DNA from: Fredinandcohnia onubensis
GTDB taxonomy: Bacteria; Bacillota; Bacilli; Bacillales; Bacillaceae_L
Direction: 5' to 3'
DNA length: 64,000 nt
NCBI RefSeq assembly: GCF_002734215.1
Contig: NZ_NSEB01000014.1
Coordinates: 36,702 to 100,701 of the forward strand
In this document: piece after piece, positions 34,018 to 42,810 of the stretch
How positions within the stretch are numbered: position 1 is the stretch's first letter
How the letters are laid out: the number at the start of each line of letters is the position of its first letter
Translations under genes and position numbers: made by a program
Notes under the pieces: model-generated
The model's input: only the letters and a program-made list of their open reading frames with translations
What the model was told of the DNA's origin: nothing
Databases searched by the model: none

Positions 34018-35463
34018 ATGATGAAATATCTTCAAAAAATTGGTCGTTCGTTGATGTTACCGGTTGCAGTATTACCAGCGGCAGCTATCTTGATGGGTAT
34101 CGGTTACTGGATTGACCCTACTGGTTGGGGAGCTGACAGTGCAGTAGCTGCATTTCTAATCAAAGCTGGGTCTTCAATTATCGACAATATGTCAATTCTC
34201 TTTGCTGTCGGTGTTGCATTAGGTATGTCGAAGGATAAAGACGGCTCTGCTGCTTTGAGTGGTCTTGTTGCATACCTTGTTATTACTACACTACTTGGTA
34301 CCAACACAGTTGCAATGCTTCAAGGGGTTGACCCAGCTGAGGTAAACGCGGCATTCGGAAAAATTGGTAACCAATTTATTGGTATCATTTCTGGTCTTGT
34401 TGCAGCATCTATGTATAATCGTTTCAGTGAGGTACAATTACCGGATGCTTTAGCATTCTTTAGTGGGAAACGTCTAGTACCAATTATGACGTCTGTAGCG
34501 ATGATTGTTGCTTCGGCTATTCTTTTCTTTGTATGGCCAGTAGTTTATACAGGATTGGTATCATTCGGTAAAGGCATCAGTGATTTAGGCTCAATTGGTG
34601 CTGGGCTATACGGATTCTTTAACAGATTATTAATCCCAACTGGATTACACCATGCTTTAAACTCCGTTTTCTGGTTTGATGTTGCAGGAATCAATGATAT
34701 CGGTAATTTCTGGTCTGGAAAAGGGGAAAAAGGAGTTACTGGTATGTATCAAGCTGGATACTTCCCAGTGATGATGTTTGGTTTACCAGCAGCTGCGCTT
34801 GCGATGTATCACACTGCAAAAACAGCTCGAAAAAAACAAGTTGCTTCTTTAATGATGGCAGCAGGTTTCGCATCATTCTTCACAGGTGTTACAGAGCCGC
34901 TTGAATTTGCATTCATGTTCGTTGCACCTGCATTATATGTTGTTCACGCAGCATTAACGGGTATTTCATTATTTATCGCGACAACATTCCATTGGACTGC
35001 AGGTTTCGGTTTCAGTGCAGGTCTAGTTGACTTTGTATTAAGTTCTAGATTACCACTTGCAAATATGCCATATATGCTATTGCTACAAGGTTTAGTGTTC
35101 TTCGTGCTTTACTATGTTATCTTCCGCTTCTTAATTAAGAAGTTTGACATTAAAACTCCTGGTAGAGAAGAAGATGTTGAGGAAGGTCAAGCTACTCAAG
35201 CGGATGGAAAAACAAAATTCGCATCTATGGCCGCTCAAATCTATGAAGGTTTAGGTGGAGATGAGAACGTAACATCAGTTGATAACTGTGTAACTCGTTT
35301 ACGTTTAGAAGTTAAGGACATGGATAAAGTAGATCAGCAAAAGATTAAAGCAACAGGGGTTCCTGGAATTAATATTGTTGGTAAAAACAGCATTCAAGTT
35401 ATTGTCGGAACAAACGTACAATTCGTTGCAGATGAAGTCAATAAAATTCGTAAAGAGAAATAA
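34018..35463 (+). CDS. nagP: PTS N-acetylglucosamine transporter, EIICB
   Basis: Imports and phosphorylates GlcNAc. 481 residues: the EIIC domain (about 1-375) has roughly ten helices and the sugar-binding HHALNSVFWF and GVTEPLEFAF motifs. The EIIB domain (about 400-481) carries the phosphorylated Cys in VDNCVTRLRL. There is no EIIA domain, so it must borrow one (for example from glucose EIIA). AGGAGG precedes two adjacent ATGs at 34018 and 34021. The next genes, nagA and nagB, use its product. Confidence 0.92.
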   Translation: MMKYLQKIGRSLMLPVAVLPAAAILMGIGYWIDPTGWGADSAVAAFLIKAGSSIIDNMSILFAVGVALGMSKDKDGSAALSGLVAYLVITTLLGTNTVAMLQGVDPAEVNAAFGKIGNQFIGIISGLVAASMYNRFSEVQLPDALAFFSGKRLVPIMTSVAMIVASAILFFVWPVVYTGLVSFGKGISDLGSIGAGLYGFFNRLLIPTGLHHALNSVFWFDVAGINDIGNFWSGKGEKGVTGMYQAGYFPVMMFGLPAAALAMYHTAKTARKKQVASLMMAAGFASFFTGVTEPLEFAFMFVAPALYVVHAALTGISLFIATTFHWTAGFGFSAGLVDFVLSSRLPLANMPYMLLLQGLVFFVLYYVIFRFLIKKFDIKTPGREEDVEEGQATQADGKTKFASMAAQIYEGLGGDENVTSVDNCVTRLRLEVKDMDKVDQQKIKATGVPGINIVGKNSIQVIVGTNVQFVADEVNKIRKEK

Positions 35464-35472
35464 GAACGAAAA

Positions 35473-35505
35473 AGAGGGCTGTCCCAAGTTGGACGGCCCT
35501 TTAAT
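35473..35505 (+). terminator. Terminator after nagP
   Basis: AGGGCTGTCC/GGACGGCCCT hairpin with a T-rich tail, separating nagP from nagA. Confidence 0.85.
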
Positions 35506-35570
35506 TTATAGAAAAACACAATAATATTATGAGAAAAGGGGAAAAGTAAGGTAAAAATAACAAAGTATTA

Positions 35571-35586
35571 AGTGGTATAGACAACT
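35571..35586 (+). promoter_or_regulatory. NagR operator upstream of nagA
   Basis: Same 16 bases (AGTGGTATAGACAACT) as at 33842, 54 bases before the nagA start. Confidence 0.8.
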
Positions 35587-35639
35587 AGCTTTCACTCGAG
35601 ATATAATGAATGAGATGAAACATAAAAGGAGTCCTTGAC

Positions 35640-36809
35640 ATGTTTATTACAAACCTAACAATATACGCAGAAGACGGAATCATCGAAAAAGGGTTTATTG
35701 AAATCGATGGAGACAAGATTAAAAGAGTAGCGCCAATGGCTGACTTCCAAGCAAGTGATAAAGACGAAGTGATCAACTTTGATGAATCTTACTCATTAAT
35801 TCCAGGTATGATTGATTTACATATTCACGGAGCAAGCGGGGCAGATGTGATGGACGCAACCCTTGATGCATTAGAAACAATGGTAACAACATTACCTAAG
35901 GAAGGTACAACAAGCTTTCTTGCAACAACGATGACGAAATCGAAGCAAGATATTGAACAGGCAATCGGCAATATTGCTGATTTTATACCGAACCAAAATA
36001 CAGGTCATGCAGAAATTTTAGGAGCACATCTAGAGGGCCCATTTTTATCTCCAAAAAGAGCGGGGGCACAACACCCAGATAATATTATTAACCCCGATGT
36101 GGAACTGTTTAAACAATGGCAAACCTTATCAGGCAACAATATAAGGCTTGTTACATTGGCACCAGAAGAACCAGGTGGACTAGAATTAACAGCCCATTTA
36201 AAAAATACAGGTGTTGTTGCTTCTATTGGTCATTCTGATGCTGTATACGATGAGGTTGAGGCTGCGATAAAAGCTGGAGTTTCTCATGCTACGCATTTAT
36301 TCAACGGGATGCGTGGAATCCATCACCGTGAACCAGGTGTAGCTGGTGCTGTTCTATTACATGATGAAGTAAAATGTGAAATGATCGTGGATGGGATTCA
36401 TATTGCGCCAAAAATGGTGAAGTTTGCCTATAAAGTTAAAGGGAGTGAAGGTTCCATTCTTGTAACCGACGCTATGCGTGCAAAATGCCTTGGTGCAGGT
36501 ACGTATGACCTAGGGGGGCAAGAGGTAATCGTAAATGGCGAACGTGCTGTATTAAAAGATGGAACCTTAGCGGGAAGTATCTTAAAATTGAATGATGCAG
36601 TTCAAAACATGATGAAATTTGCTGATTGCTCTCTACAAGATATTACACAAATGACGGCGGTTAACCCAGCGAAGCAAATTAATGTGTTTGATCGAAAAGG
36701 AAGTATTAGGGCTGGTAAGGATGCAGATGTTGTGATCGTGAATGATCAATTAGAGGTAATCATGACTTTTTGTCGTGGGAAACTTGCGTATTCAAATAGG
36801 GAGGGATAA
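35640..36809 (+). CDS. nagA: N-acetylglucosamine-6-phosphate deacetylase
   Basis: Removes acetate from GlcNAc-6-P. The 389-residue amidohydrolase has the metal motif MIDLHIHGASG near residue 57, HLEGPFLSP near 130, GHSDA near 199, HLFNGMRGIHHREPG near 220 and the catalytic Asp in LVTDAM near 280. It starts 54 bases after a NagR operator and is followed three bases after its stop by nagB, so it heads nagA-nagB-nagR. Confidence 0.94.
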   Translation: MFITNLTIYAEDGIIEKGFIEIDGDKIKRVAPMADFQASDKDEVINFDESYSLIPGMIDLHIHGASGADVMDATLDALETMVTTLPKEGTTSFLATTMTKSKQDIEQAIGNIADFIPNQNTGHAEILGAHLEGPFLSPKRAGAQHPDNIINPDVELFKQWQTLSGNNIRLVTLAPEEPGGLELTAHLKNTGVVASIGHSDAVYDEVEAAIKAGVSHATHLFNGMRGIHHREPGVAGAVLLHDEVKCEMIVDGIHIAPKMVKFAYKVKGSEGSILVTDAMRAKCLGAGTYDLGGQEVIVNGERAVLKDGTLAGSILKLNDAVQNMMKFADCSLQDITQMTAVNPAKQINVFDRKGSIRAGKDADVVIVNDQLEVIMTFCRGKLAYSNREG

Positions 36810-36812
36810 TAG

Positions 36813-37607
36813 ATGAAAGTTGTAGCAGTTAAGAATTTTGATGAAATGAGCCAATACGCTGCGGCTATAATTTCACATCAAGTAAAAGAAAAACCAAACT
36901 CGGTATTAGGTCTTGCGACTGGGGGTACCGTAGTTGGAACATATAAAGAGTTAATTAAGGACCATGGGCAAAATAAGACATCTTATGAGAATATTCATAC
37001 CGTCAACCTCGATGAATACTTAGGGATTGAAAAGAACCATCCTAATAGTTATCACCATTTTATGATGGAGAACCTTTTTTCACAAATAAATATTAATCAA
37101 GACAATATTCATATTCCAAACGGGCTGGCAGAGGATTACGAACAAGAAAGTAAGGCGTATGAAAAGGTGATTTCGGATTTAGGTGGAGTCGATCTTCAAT
37201 TGCTAGGAATTGGGGTTAATGGCCATATTGGGTTTAATGAACCTGGAACACCTTTCAATTCAGAAACACATGTTGTTGAGCTTGAAGAATCAACACGCCA
37301 AGCAAATTTGCGCTTCTTTAATAGCATTGATGAAGTACCAACACATGCAATTACAATGGGAATTTCCACGATAATGAAAAGTAAGAAAGTTCTTTTACTC
37401 GTATCAGGAAAAACAAAAGCAGAGATTCTCGAAAAGGTAATCAACGAGGGAATTACTGAAACGATTCCTGCAACTGTTCTCAAGAATCACCCTGACGTAA
37501 CGATTATTGCGGACGAAGAGGCGCTTTCATTGGTGGATGATGAAGTGAAGAGGGGCTTTGCTCATGATAAAGAAGAATTCACCCGTACCTATTTACTTTC
37601 AGATTGA
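36813..37607 (+). CDS. nagB: Glucosamine-6-phosphate deaminase
   Basis: Converts glucosamine-6-P to fructose-6-P and ammonia, linking GlcNAc to glycolysis. At 264 residues it has LGLATGGTVVGTYKEL near residues 33-48, NLDEYLG near 70, GVNGHIGFNEPG near 134 and TMGISTIM near 185. The start lies three bases after the nagA stop. Its last 15 codons overlap the start of nagR in another frame, a tight coupling. Confidence 0.94.
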   Translation: MKVVAVKNFDEMSQYAAAIISHQVKEKPNSVLGLATGGTVVGTYKELIKDHGQNKTSYENIHTVNLDEYLGIEKNHPNSYHHFMMENLFSQININQDNIHIPNGLAEDYEQESKAYEKVISDLGGVDLQLLGIGVNGHIGFNEPGTPFNSETHVVELEESTRQANLRFFNSIDEVPTHAITMGISTIMKSKKVLLLVSGKTKAEILEKVINEGITETIPATVLKNHPDVTIIADEEALSLVDDEVKRGFAHDKEEFTRTYLLSD

Positions 37608-38289
37608 GCAACATATTCGTGAAAAAATCGATAAAAAAGAGCTTAAGCCTGGTGAAATGATCCCATCTGAAAGAGAATTTGCGGAGAAGTACCAAATTAG
37701 TCGTATGACTGTACGACAAGCCATCACTAATCTTGTAAATGAAGGTTACCTACAAAGGGAACGAGGAAAAGGGACCTTTGTAGCAGTTAAGAAATTTGAA
37801 AAAAATGTACGTGGATTAACGAGCTTCTCTGAGGATATGCGCTCTAGAGGGCTCGAGCCAGGAACACAAGTGTTAGATTTTATCATAATTGAAGCAGATT
37901 CACTAATCGCCTCTAACCTACAGATAGAAGAAGGGGCTAAGGTCTACCAAATAGAACGTTTGCGATTAGCCGACAAGCAGCCGATTGCGTTTGAGGTTTT
38001 TTACATGTCGGAAGATCTAGTACCCGGCTTAACAAGTGAAGTGGCTGGGCACTCTATCTATCGATATGTAGAGAGTGAAATTGGGTTACATCTTACTTCT
38101 GGGGTTCAGGAGCTAGAAGCAACCACTGCTCACAAGCGGGAGGCTTCTGCTTTAGGCATAAAGGTAGGAGCACCTGTTCTTTACATTCAGCAAATTACAT
38201 ACCTAGAAGGTCAACAGCCGCTCGAATTTGTAAAATCCTATTATAGAGCTGACCGGTATAAATATAAAGTCGAAATGGTTCGAACATAA
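37564..38289 (+). CDS. nagR: GntR/HutC family regulator of GlcNAc use (NagR/YvoA)
   Basis: 241 residues. The N-terminal winged helix (MIKKNSPVPIYFQIEQHIRE, then IPSEREFAEKYQISRMTVRQAI) is followed by a UTRA effector domain (about 90-241) that senses amino-sugar phosphates. It opens with VRGLTSFSEDMRSRGLEPG. ATG 37564 gives a protein matching YvoA in length and start and overlaps nagB by 44 bases; TTG 37558 is possible. It should bind the two identical operators before nagP and nagA. Confidence 0.92.
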   Translation: MIKKNSPVPIYFQIEQHIREKIDKKELKPGEMIPSEREFAEKYQISRMTVRQAITNLVNEGYLQRERGKGTFVAVKKFEKNVRGLTSFSEDMRSRGLEPGTQVLDFIIIEADSLIASNLQIEEGAKVYQIERLRLADKQPIAFEVFYMSEDLVPGLTSEVAGHSIYRYVESEIGLHLTSGVQELEATTAHKREASALGIKVGAPVLYIQQITYLEGQQPLEFVKSYYRADRYKYKVEMVRT

Positions 38290-38305
38290 ATTAGGAGGTA
38301 ACATC

Positions 38306-39223
38306 ATGAAACGTTTATTAGATTGCACAGCCTCAGACTTCAAAAAAATGAACGGCCAGGACTTAAAGCAAGCTATAAAAGCTTCAGAGGGAAGGACCAT
38401 TTTATCCGAAGTGATTGGTTCCTTCCAACCCATGTATCCAGCAGTGACGAACGCAGAAATGGCATCAGCATTTGGTGCCGATTTGTTAATCTTTAATTAT
38501 TTTGATGTGTTTTCTCCTTTTGTAGAAGGTTTTCAAGCACAAGAGGGTGAATCCATTGTCGAGAAATTAAAGGAGTTAACAGGCAGACCCATTGGATTGA
38601 ATTTAGAGCCAGTTGATCCGAATGCGATGCAACTTGAAACGTTAAGCCAGCTTCCGAAAGGGCGTTTAGCAACAGAAGAATCCTTAAATGAAGCAAAAAA
38701 GCTTGGCTTCGATTTTGTCTGTTTAACGGGTAATCCGAAAACAGGTGTTACAAATAATGAAATTGTCGTTGCTATAAAGAAGGCTCGTGAGGTATTCGGA
38801 AGTGAGGGCCTTATCATTGCTGGCAAAATGCATGGTGCAGGTGTTGCCAATGAATCAGGAAGCGGAATCATTTCAGAGACAGCTTTAGACAGTTTTATTG
38901 AAGCAGGAGCAGACGTTATTCTAATGCCAGCACCTGGAACGGTTCCGGGAATTACTCTTGAAGCAACCGAGAAAAATGTCCGTTTTGTTCATGCAAAGGG
39001 GGCGATGGTTATGCTGACAATTGGTACAAGCCAAGAGGGCGCTGATGAAGCAACTATCCGTCAAATTGCATTAACGAGTAAAATGGCAGGTGCGGATATT
39101 TACCATATTGGAGATGCCGGGTATCATGGAATTGCTGTCCCAGAAAACATTATGACCTATTCAATCGCTATTCGCGGAAAACGTCATACATATATAAGAA
39201 TGGCAGCTTCTGTTAATAGATAA
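38306..39223 (+). CDS. Uncharacterised TIM-barrel-like protein of the GlcNAc cluster (DUF7916-type)
   Basis: 305 residues with no classical enzyme motif that I can assign with certainty. Features are LDCTASDFKKM at the start, IGLNLEPVDPN near 95, GKMHGAGVANESG near 172 and ADVILMPAPGTVPG near 203. IGDAGYHGIAVPENI near 267 follows. Alternating strand-helix order suggests a TIM barrel with a phosphate site near GTSQEG. Proteins of this type are often labelled PEP phosphonomutase or HAD-like in databases, probably wrongly. It lies 16 bases after nagR behind TTAGGAGGT, so it belongs to the nag operon. Its stop codon is part of repeat A3. Confidence 0.8.
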   Translation: MKRLLDCTASDFKKMNGQDLKQAIKASEGRTILSEVIGSFQPMYPAVTNAEMASAFGADLLIFNYFDVFSPFVEGFQAQEGESIVEKLKELTGRPIGLNLEPVDPNAMQLETLSQLPKGRLATEESLNEAKKLGFDFVCLTGNPKTGVTNNEIVVAIKKAREVFGSEGLIIAGKMHGAGVANESGSGIISETALDSFIEAGADVILMPAPGTVPGITLEATEKNVRFVHAKGAMVMLTIGTSQEGADEATIRQIALTSKMAGADIYHIGDAGYHGIAVPENIMTYSIAIRGKRHTYIRMAASVNR

Positions 39224-39379
39224 AGTGAAACTTCAATCAGTGGGGGGTTCTTCATCCTGCACTGGTTGTTAGTTGAACCAATCGGGCTTTACGGGCAGTG
39301 ATTATGGAGAAATTTCTTTATATCATTGTTTTATATTAAAGATTTAAATTGTGGAGTATACTGCCCGTTAATGCGGGAT
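39220..39379 (-). repeat. Dispersed repeat family A, copy A3 (cassette absent, reversed)
   Basis: On the minus strand it has the left end ATCCCGCATTAACGGGCAGT, then ACTGCCCGTAAAGCCCGATT, GGTTCAACTAACAACC and the right end GATTGAAGTTTCACTTTAT. The 58-base cassette of A1 and A2 is missing between CCCGATT and CAACTAAC, giving an empty site. The right end begins on the last sense base before the stop of the upstream gene. Confidence 0.9.
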
Positions 39380-39380
39380 G

Positions 39381-39433
39381 AAGGAGACGAGGTTCCAAAT
39401 ACATGAACGTATTTGACCTCATCTCCTTTTTTT
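39381..39433 (+). terminator. Terminator at the end of the nag cluster
   Basis: AAGGAGACGAGGT/ACCTCATCTCCTT stem followed by T7, directly after repeat A3. Confidence 0.75.
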
Positions 39434-39856
39434 GCGTCTTCTTTTACGAACTCTCATAATTTGCAATAAAATAAAACCAATCACAGCCCCGACTGTATTC
39501 AGAATAATATCATCTACATCGAAACTACCGAGCATACTAAAAAGCTGTAGAACCTCAAGAGATGTGATCCCGATGACAAAAGCGAAGATAAATAAAAAGA
39601 AATTTGAAAGCTTTGGAAAAAGAATCGGCAACACGATTCCAAATGGTATAAAAACACCTATATTTCCGGCAATATTAATGATCCAAATGTGAAAAGGAAA
39701 ATGATCATAATACATAAAGTAATTTTTGATTGTTGAAAAGGGTGTGAGATTATACCTGAATTCCCCACTTTCTGTCCGGGAAAATGCGAAAAACATCCAA
39801 TATACAAGAAATAATGAATAAGTGATAAACACTGTACCAGCCAAAAACCGTTTCAT
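39419..39856 (-). CDS. VanZ-family membrane protein
   Basis: 145 residues with four predicted helices. The VanZ pattern is present: LTPFSTIKNYFMYY near residue 37, NIAGNIGVFIPFGIVLP near 61-77 and SFDVDDIILNTVGAVIGF near 110. The C terminus is very basic (RVRKRRRKKRR). VanZ relatives affect teicoplanin sensitivity, but most copies in bacilli have no known role. ATG 39856 is chosen with GGGGCACG upstream; TTG 39868 is the alternative. The 3' end overlaps the nag terminator. Confidence 0.82.
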   Translation of the reverse strand: MKRFLAGTVFITYSLFLVYWMFFAFSRTESGEFRYNLTPFSTIKNYFMYYDHFPFHIWIINIAGNIGVFIPFGIVLPILFPKLSNFFLFIFAFVIGITSLEVLQLFSMLGSFDVDDIILNTVGAVIGFILLQIMRVRKRRRKKRR

Positions 39857-40002
39857 TGCGTGCCCCAATTGAATAAAACTCCAATCCTTAAAACTATTAC
39901 CTCATCTACAATAACGCAAAAAGAGTGCGATGTCACACAGGTTTTTCGTTTCTATTCTTTTTCGCTTATAATAGGATTAACTTATGAAAAGGATGTTGGA
40001 AA

Positions 40003-40407
40003 ATGGATACGATTACAGTGCTTCAAATAGGTTTAGGAATTATCTTCATTATTTTAGTTTTCGATACCTTTAGACCGGTAAAGGACCTCAAACAATTATC
40101 GGAAGCTGATTTTAAAGAAAAGATGAAAAATTCAAAGGATATTGCAATCATTGATGTGAGAAACCCTTATGAATACCAAACAAATCATATTAAAGGTGCC
40201 ATTAATCTCCCATTATCTAAAATTAAACGAAAGAAAGTGGAGATTCCAACAGATAAAGACATTATTTTATATTGCCAAACAGGTATACGTAGTAAACAAG
40301 CAGCCAAAGTCTTAAGAAGAAGACATAAGAACCTGCCTCTTGCACATATCAAAGGAGGACTCTATAGCCTAAAAACAAAAGCGACATCAAGTGAGAGGGA
40401 AAAGTAA
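40003..40407 (+). CDS. Membrane-anchored rhodanese-domain protein
   Basis: 134 residues. An N-terminal helix (LQIGLGIIFIILVFDTF) anchors a cytoplasmic single rhodanese domain. It opens with IAIIDVRNPYEYQTNHIKGAINLP, spread over about 46-70, and has the active-site loop CQTGIRSK near residue 96, catalytic Cys included. Single-domain rhodaneses carry persulfide sulfur; the acceptor is unknown. The protein resembles YqhL-type proteins of bacilli. It precedes a MerR gene on the same strand by about 100 bases. Confidence 0.84.
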   Translation: MDTITVLQIGLGIIFIILVFDTFRPVKDLKQLSEADFKEKMKNSKDIAIIDVRNPYEYQTNHIKGAINLPLSKIKRKKVEIPTDKDIILYCQTGIRSKQAAKVLRRRHKNLPLAHIKGGLYSLKTKATSSEREK

Positions 40408-40506
40408 CATTGGGGTTAAATCGTACCGAAAAACCATCACGTTTGACTGTACGGTTTATTATACATATAATAGAAGAGTAGAAGACTGATAGAAGGGGTG
40501 AAGCCG

Positions 40507-40925
40507 TTGGGAAGTTATACCGAATTGGAGAATTAGCAAAAGAAGCAAATGTATCAAAGCGTACGATTGATTATTACACACAACTTGGTATTTTAACGCC
40601 TGAACGCTCAGACTCTAACTATCGATTCTATGGTGACGAAGCTGTGGAAACTCTCCATCTTGTAGCACAGTATAAGGAGTTAAACATTCCTTTACTTGAA
40701 ATCAAGGAAAAGGTAGAGCTATTTAAAACAAGTCGTGTAGAGCAAGAGAAAGTCTTGAAATACACACAGGATTTATCAAAGCGAATGGAATACCTAGAAA
40801 CTGAACTTAAAGAAATAAAGCCGATGCTTGAGGGATTATCCGCAGAGCAACAAAAATCGGTATTGAATAAGATGTCTTCACAAAGCATGGCACTTGCAAA
40901 ATTAATTATGGTTCTGTTTACTTGA
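40507..40925 (+). pseudogene. MerR family regulator, start apparently frameshifted
   Basis: From 40512 the sequence encodes a complete MerR protein: KLYRIGELAKEANVSKRTID, then YYTQLGILTPERS, a coiled coil and the end QSMALAKLIMVLFT. No ATG, GTG or TTG exists in that frame between the stop at 40479 and the recognition helix. AAGGGGTG is well placed for TTG at 40507, but TTG GGA AGT reads out of frame and stops after ten codons. One extra A in GGAAG would restore TTG-GGA-AAG-TTA. Either a real one-base loss or a sequencing error. A GTG at 40644 would make only 93 residues without the DNA-binding part. Confidence 0.6.
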
Positions 40926-41079
40926 GTTAAAGAATCATATAGTTATGAAACTTACAGAATAAAAATTCATTCTAAGAGAATAAAAAATCATTGTCATAAA
41001 TACTTTATATAAACAACAATCTTTGTAAATTAATTAAAAAAATAGTAAAGAAACTAAAAATCTAAAAACTTACCTATTT

Positions 41080-41123
41080 AGGAGGTGTAATCCTTACTCG
41101 CCTCTCGCGTGTAAGGAAACTAT
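41080..41123 (+). promoter_or_regulatory. Strong ribosome site separated from the start by a hairpin
   Basis: AGGAGGTG at 41080-41087 is 36 bases before TTG 41124. Between them CCTTAC (41092-41097) and GTAAGG (41111-41116) form a perfect stem around an inner TCG/CGC-rich loop. If the hairpin folds, the effective distance is about 11 bases. A weaker AAGG lies nearer the start. Confidence 0.5.
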
Positions 41124-42467
41124 TTGGAGATATTTAATTTGGTCATGGTTGCAATTTTGATTGCGTTAACTGCCTTTTTCGTAGCGTCGGAGTTTGCGAT
41201 TGTAAAAGTAAGAAGCACTCGCATCGACCAGCTCGTAGCAGAAGGGAGGAAAAGCGCAACTGCTGCTAAGACTGTCATCTCAAACCTGGATGAATACCTG
41301 TCTGCATGTCAATTAGGTATTACAGTAACAGCTCTAGGACTTGGTTTTCTTGGAGAATCAACTGTGGAGGCTTTACTTCATCCGTTATTCGGTATTTTAA
41401 ATATACCGGATTCGTTTTCATCTGTTTTATCAATCGCTTTAGCTTTCTTGACCATTACCTTTTTACATGTAGTTGTCGGGGAACTCGCACCTAAAACAAT
41501 TGCGATTCAAAAAGCAGAAAGAATTACCTTGTTTTTTGCTAGACCATTAATCTTTTTCTATAAATTGATGTTTCCGTTCATTTGGGTATTAAACGGCTCT
41601 GCTCGTTTGTTAACTGGATTATTCGGCTTTAAAAGAATTTCAGAACACGACATTGCCCATACCGAAGAGGAATTGAGACTTATTTTGTCTGAAAGTTATA
41701 AAAATGGTGAAATTAACCAGTCAGAATATAAATATGTGAATAATATCTTTGAATTTGATGATCGCGTAGCAAAAGAAGTCATGGTACCTCGTACCGAAAT
41801 CATCGCGCTTGAAAACGACAAATCAGTCCAAGAAATTTTAACGATTATGACGAGTGAAAAGTACACACGTTATCCAGTCGTTGACGGGGATAAGGACCAT
41901 ATCATTGGATTGGTTAACCTAAAAGAACTATTAACCGACGTTGTGACAGGTACAGGTGCAGAAGGAAAAACAATTGAGGATTATACGAGACCTATTATCC
42001 ATGTGATCGAATCAATTCCCATTCAGGAATTATTAGCGAAAATGCAAAGAGAACGCGTACACATGGCGATTTTAATAGATGAATATGGTGGAACTTCAGG
42101 TTTGGTTACGGTTGAAGATATTATCGAAGAAATCGTTGGGGAAATCCGTGATGAATTCGATACAGATGAAAAACCAGCCGTTCAAAAAATTAACGATACG
42201 ACTACCATCGTGGATGGTAAGGTCTTAATCGGTGAAGTTAATGATTTGTTCGGATTAAAAATTGATGATACTGATGTCGATACGATCAGTGGTTGGATCT
42301 TAACAGAGCAAATTGATATCCACCCTGGTGACAAAATTCCGTTCGGGGATTATGAATTTAGAATTATCGAAATGGATGGTCACCATATCAAATCACTCGA
42401 AATCAAAAAAATAATCCAACAAGAACATGTCTACACCATTGGCCAAAGCGCCAGCGCATTAGAATAG
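41124..42467 (+). CDS. CNNM/CBS-domain membrane protein (hemolysin C/CorC-like)
   Basis: 447 residues in the order DUF21/CNNM membrane domain (about 1-195, with [13 protein letters not shown] and the [18 protein letters not shown] loop), CBS pair (about 210-335) and CorC_HlyC domain (about 350-435). The CBS pair is introduced by VMVPRTEI. Such proteins are linked to magnesium export or sensing, and some were named hemolysins in older annotations. The start is TTG at 41124 (MEIFNLVM). The broken MerR gene just upstream is a possible former regulator. Confidence 0.85.
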   Translation: MEIFNLVMVAILIALTAFFVASEFAIVKVRSTRIDQLVAEGRKSATAAKTVISNLDEYLSACQLGITVTALGLGFLGESTVEALLHPLFGILNIPDSFSSVLSIALAFLTITFLHVVVGELAPKTIAIQKAERITLFFARPLIFFYKLMFPFIWVLNGSARLLTGLFGFKRISEHDIAHTEEELRLILSESYKNGEINQSEYKYVNNIFEFDDRVAKEVMVPRTEIIALENDKSVQEILTIMTSEKYTRYPVVDGDKDHIIGLVNLKELLTDVVTGTGAEGKTIEDYTRPIIHVIESIPIQELLAKMQRERVHMAILIDEYGGTSGLVTVEDIIEEIVGEIRDEFDTDEKPAVQKINDTTTIVDGKVLIGEVNDLFGLKIDDTDVDTISGWILTEQIDIHPGDKIPFGDYEFRIIEMDGHHIKSLEIKKIIQQEHVYTIGQSASALE

Positions 42468-42473
42468 ATGCAA

Positions 42474-42505
42474 AAGCCTTGACGATTTTTTCGTCAAGGC
42501 TTTTT
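42474..42505 (+). terminator. Terminator after the CNNM/CBS gene
   Basis: AAGCCTTGACGA/TCGTCAAGGCTT hairpin followed by T5. Confidence 0.9.
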
Positions 42506-42527
42506 ATGTGGGCTAAATTGGGTAAAA

Positions 42528-42658
42528 TGCGATTTTTCTGGTTAAAGCGCAATTATGTGGAATAACGAGCAAATCCGCCGGCTAAAGCGCAATTACTCAA
42601 AATAACACGCAAATCTGCCTGATTAACACGCAATTACCGATAATAGAGCGCAAATTCC
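42528..42658 (+). repeat. 40-41-bp degenerate tandem repeat with GCGCAATTA/GCAAAT motifs
   Basis: TAAAGCGCAATTA at 42543 and 42583 and TAACACGCAATTA at 42624 mark three units. Each contains a second half AATAACRMGCAAAT-like block. It fills most of the 343-base gap before ddl. No gene is seen in it. Confidence 0.7.
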
Positions 42659-42810
42659 ACACACAACAGATTCTAAAAATTAGGTTCAAGCCTAGACAGA
42701 CACATTTCTAGACTCATGTAATAAATTATAGAAATGTTATGTAATTGTTATATAATATATAAGCGTTAATGTTAAAATAAAGGGTATACGAATTTTTAGG
42801 AGGAAGCTTA

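Noticed and set aside
42528..42658. Attachment site or integron-like array
   Set aside because: No integrase, tRNA edge or inverted core sites; the degenerate direct repeats explain it.
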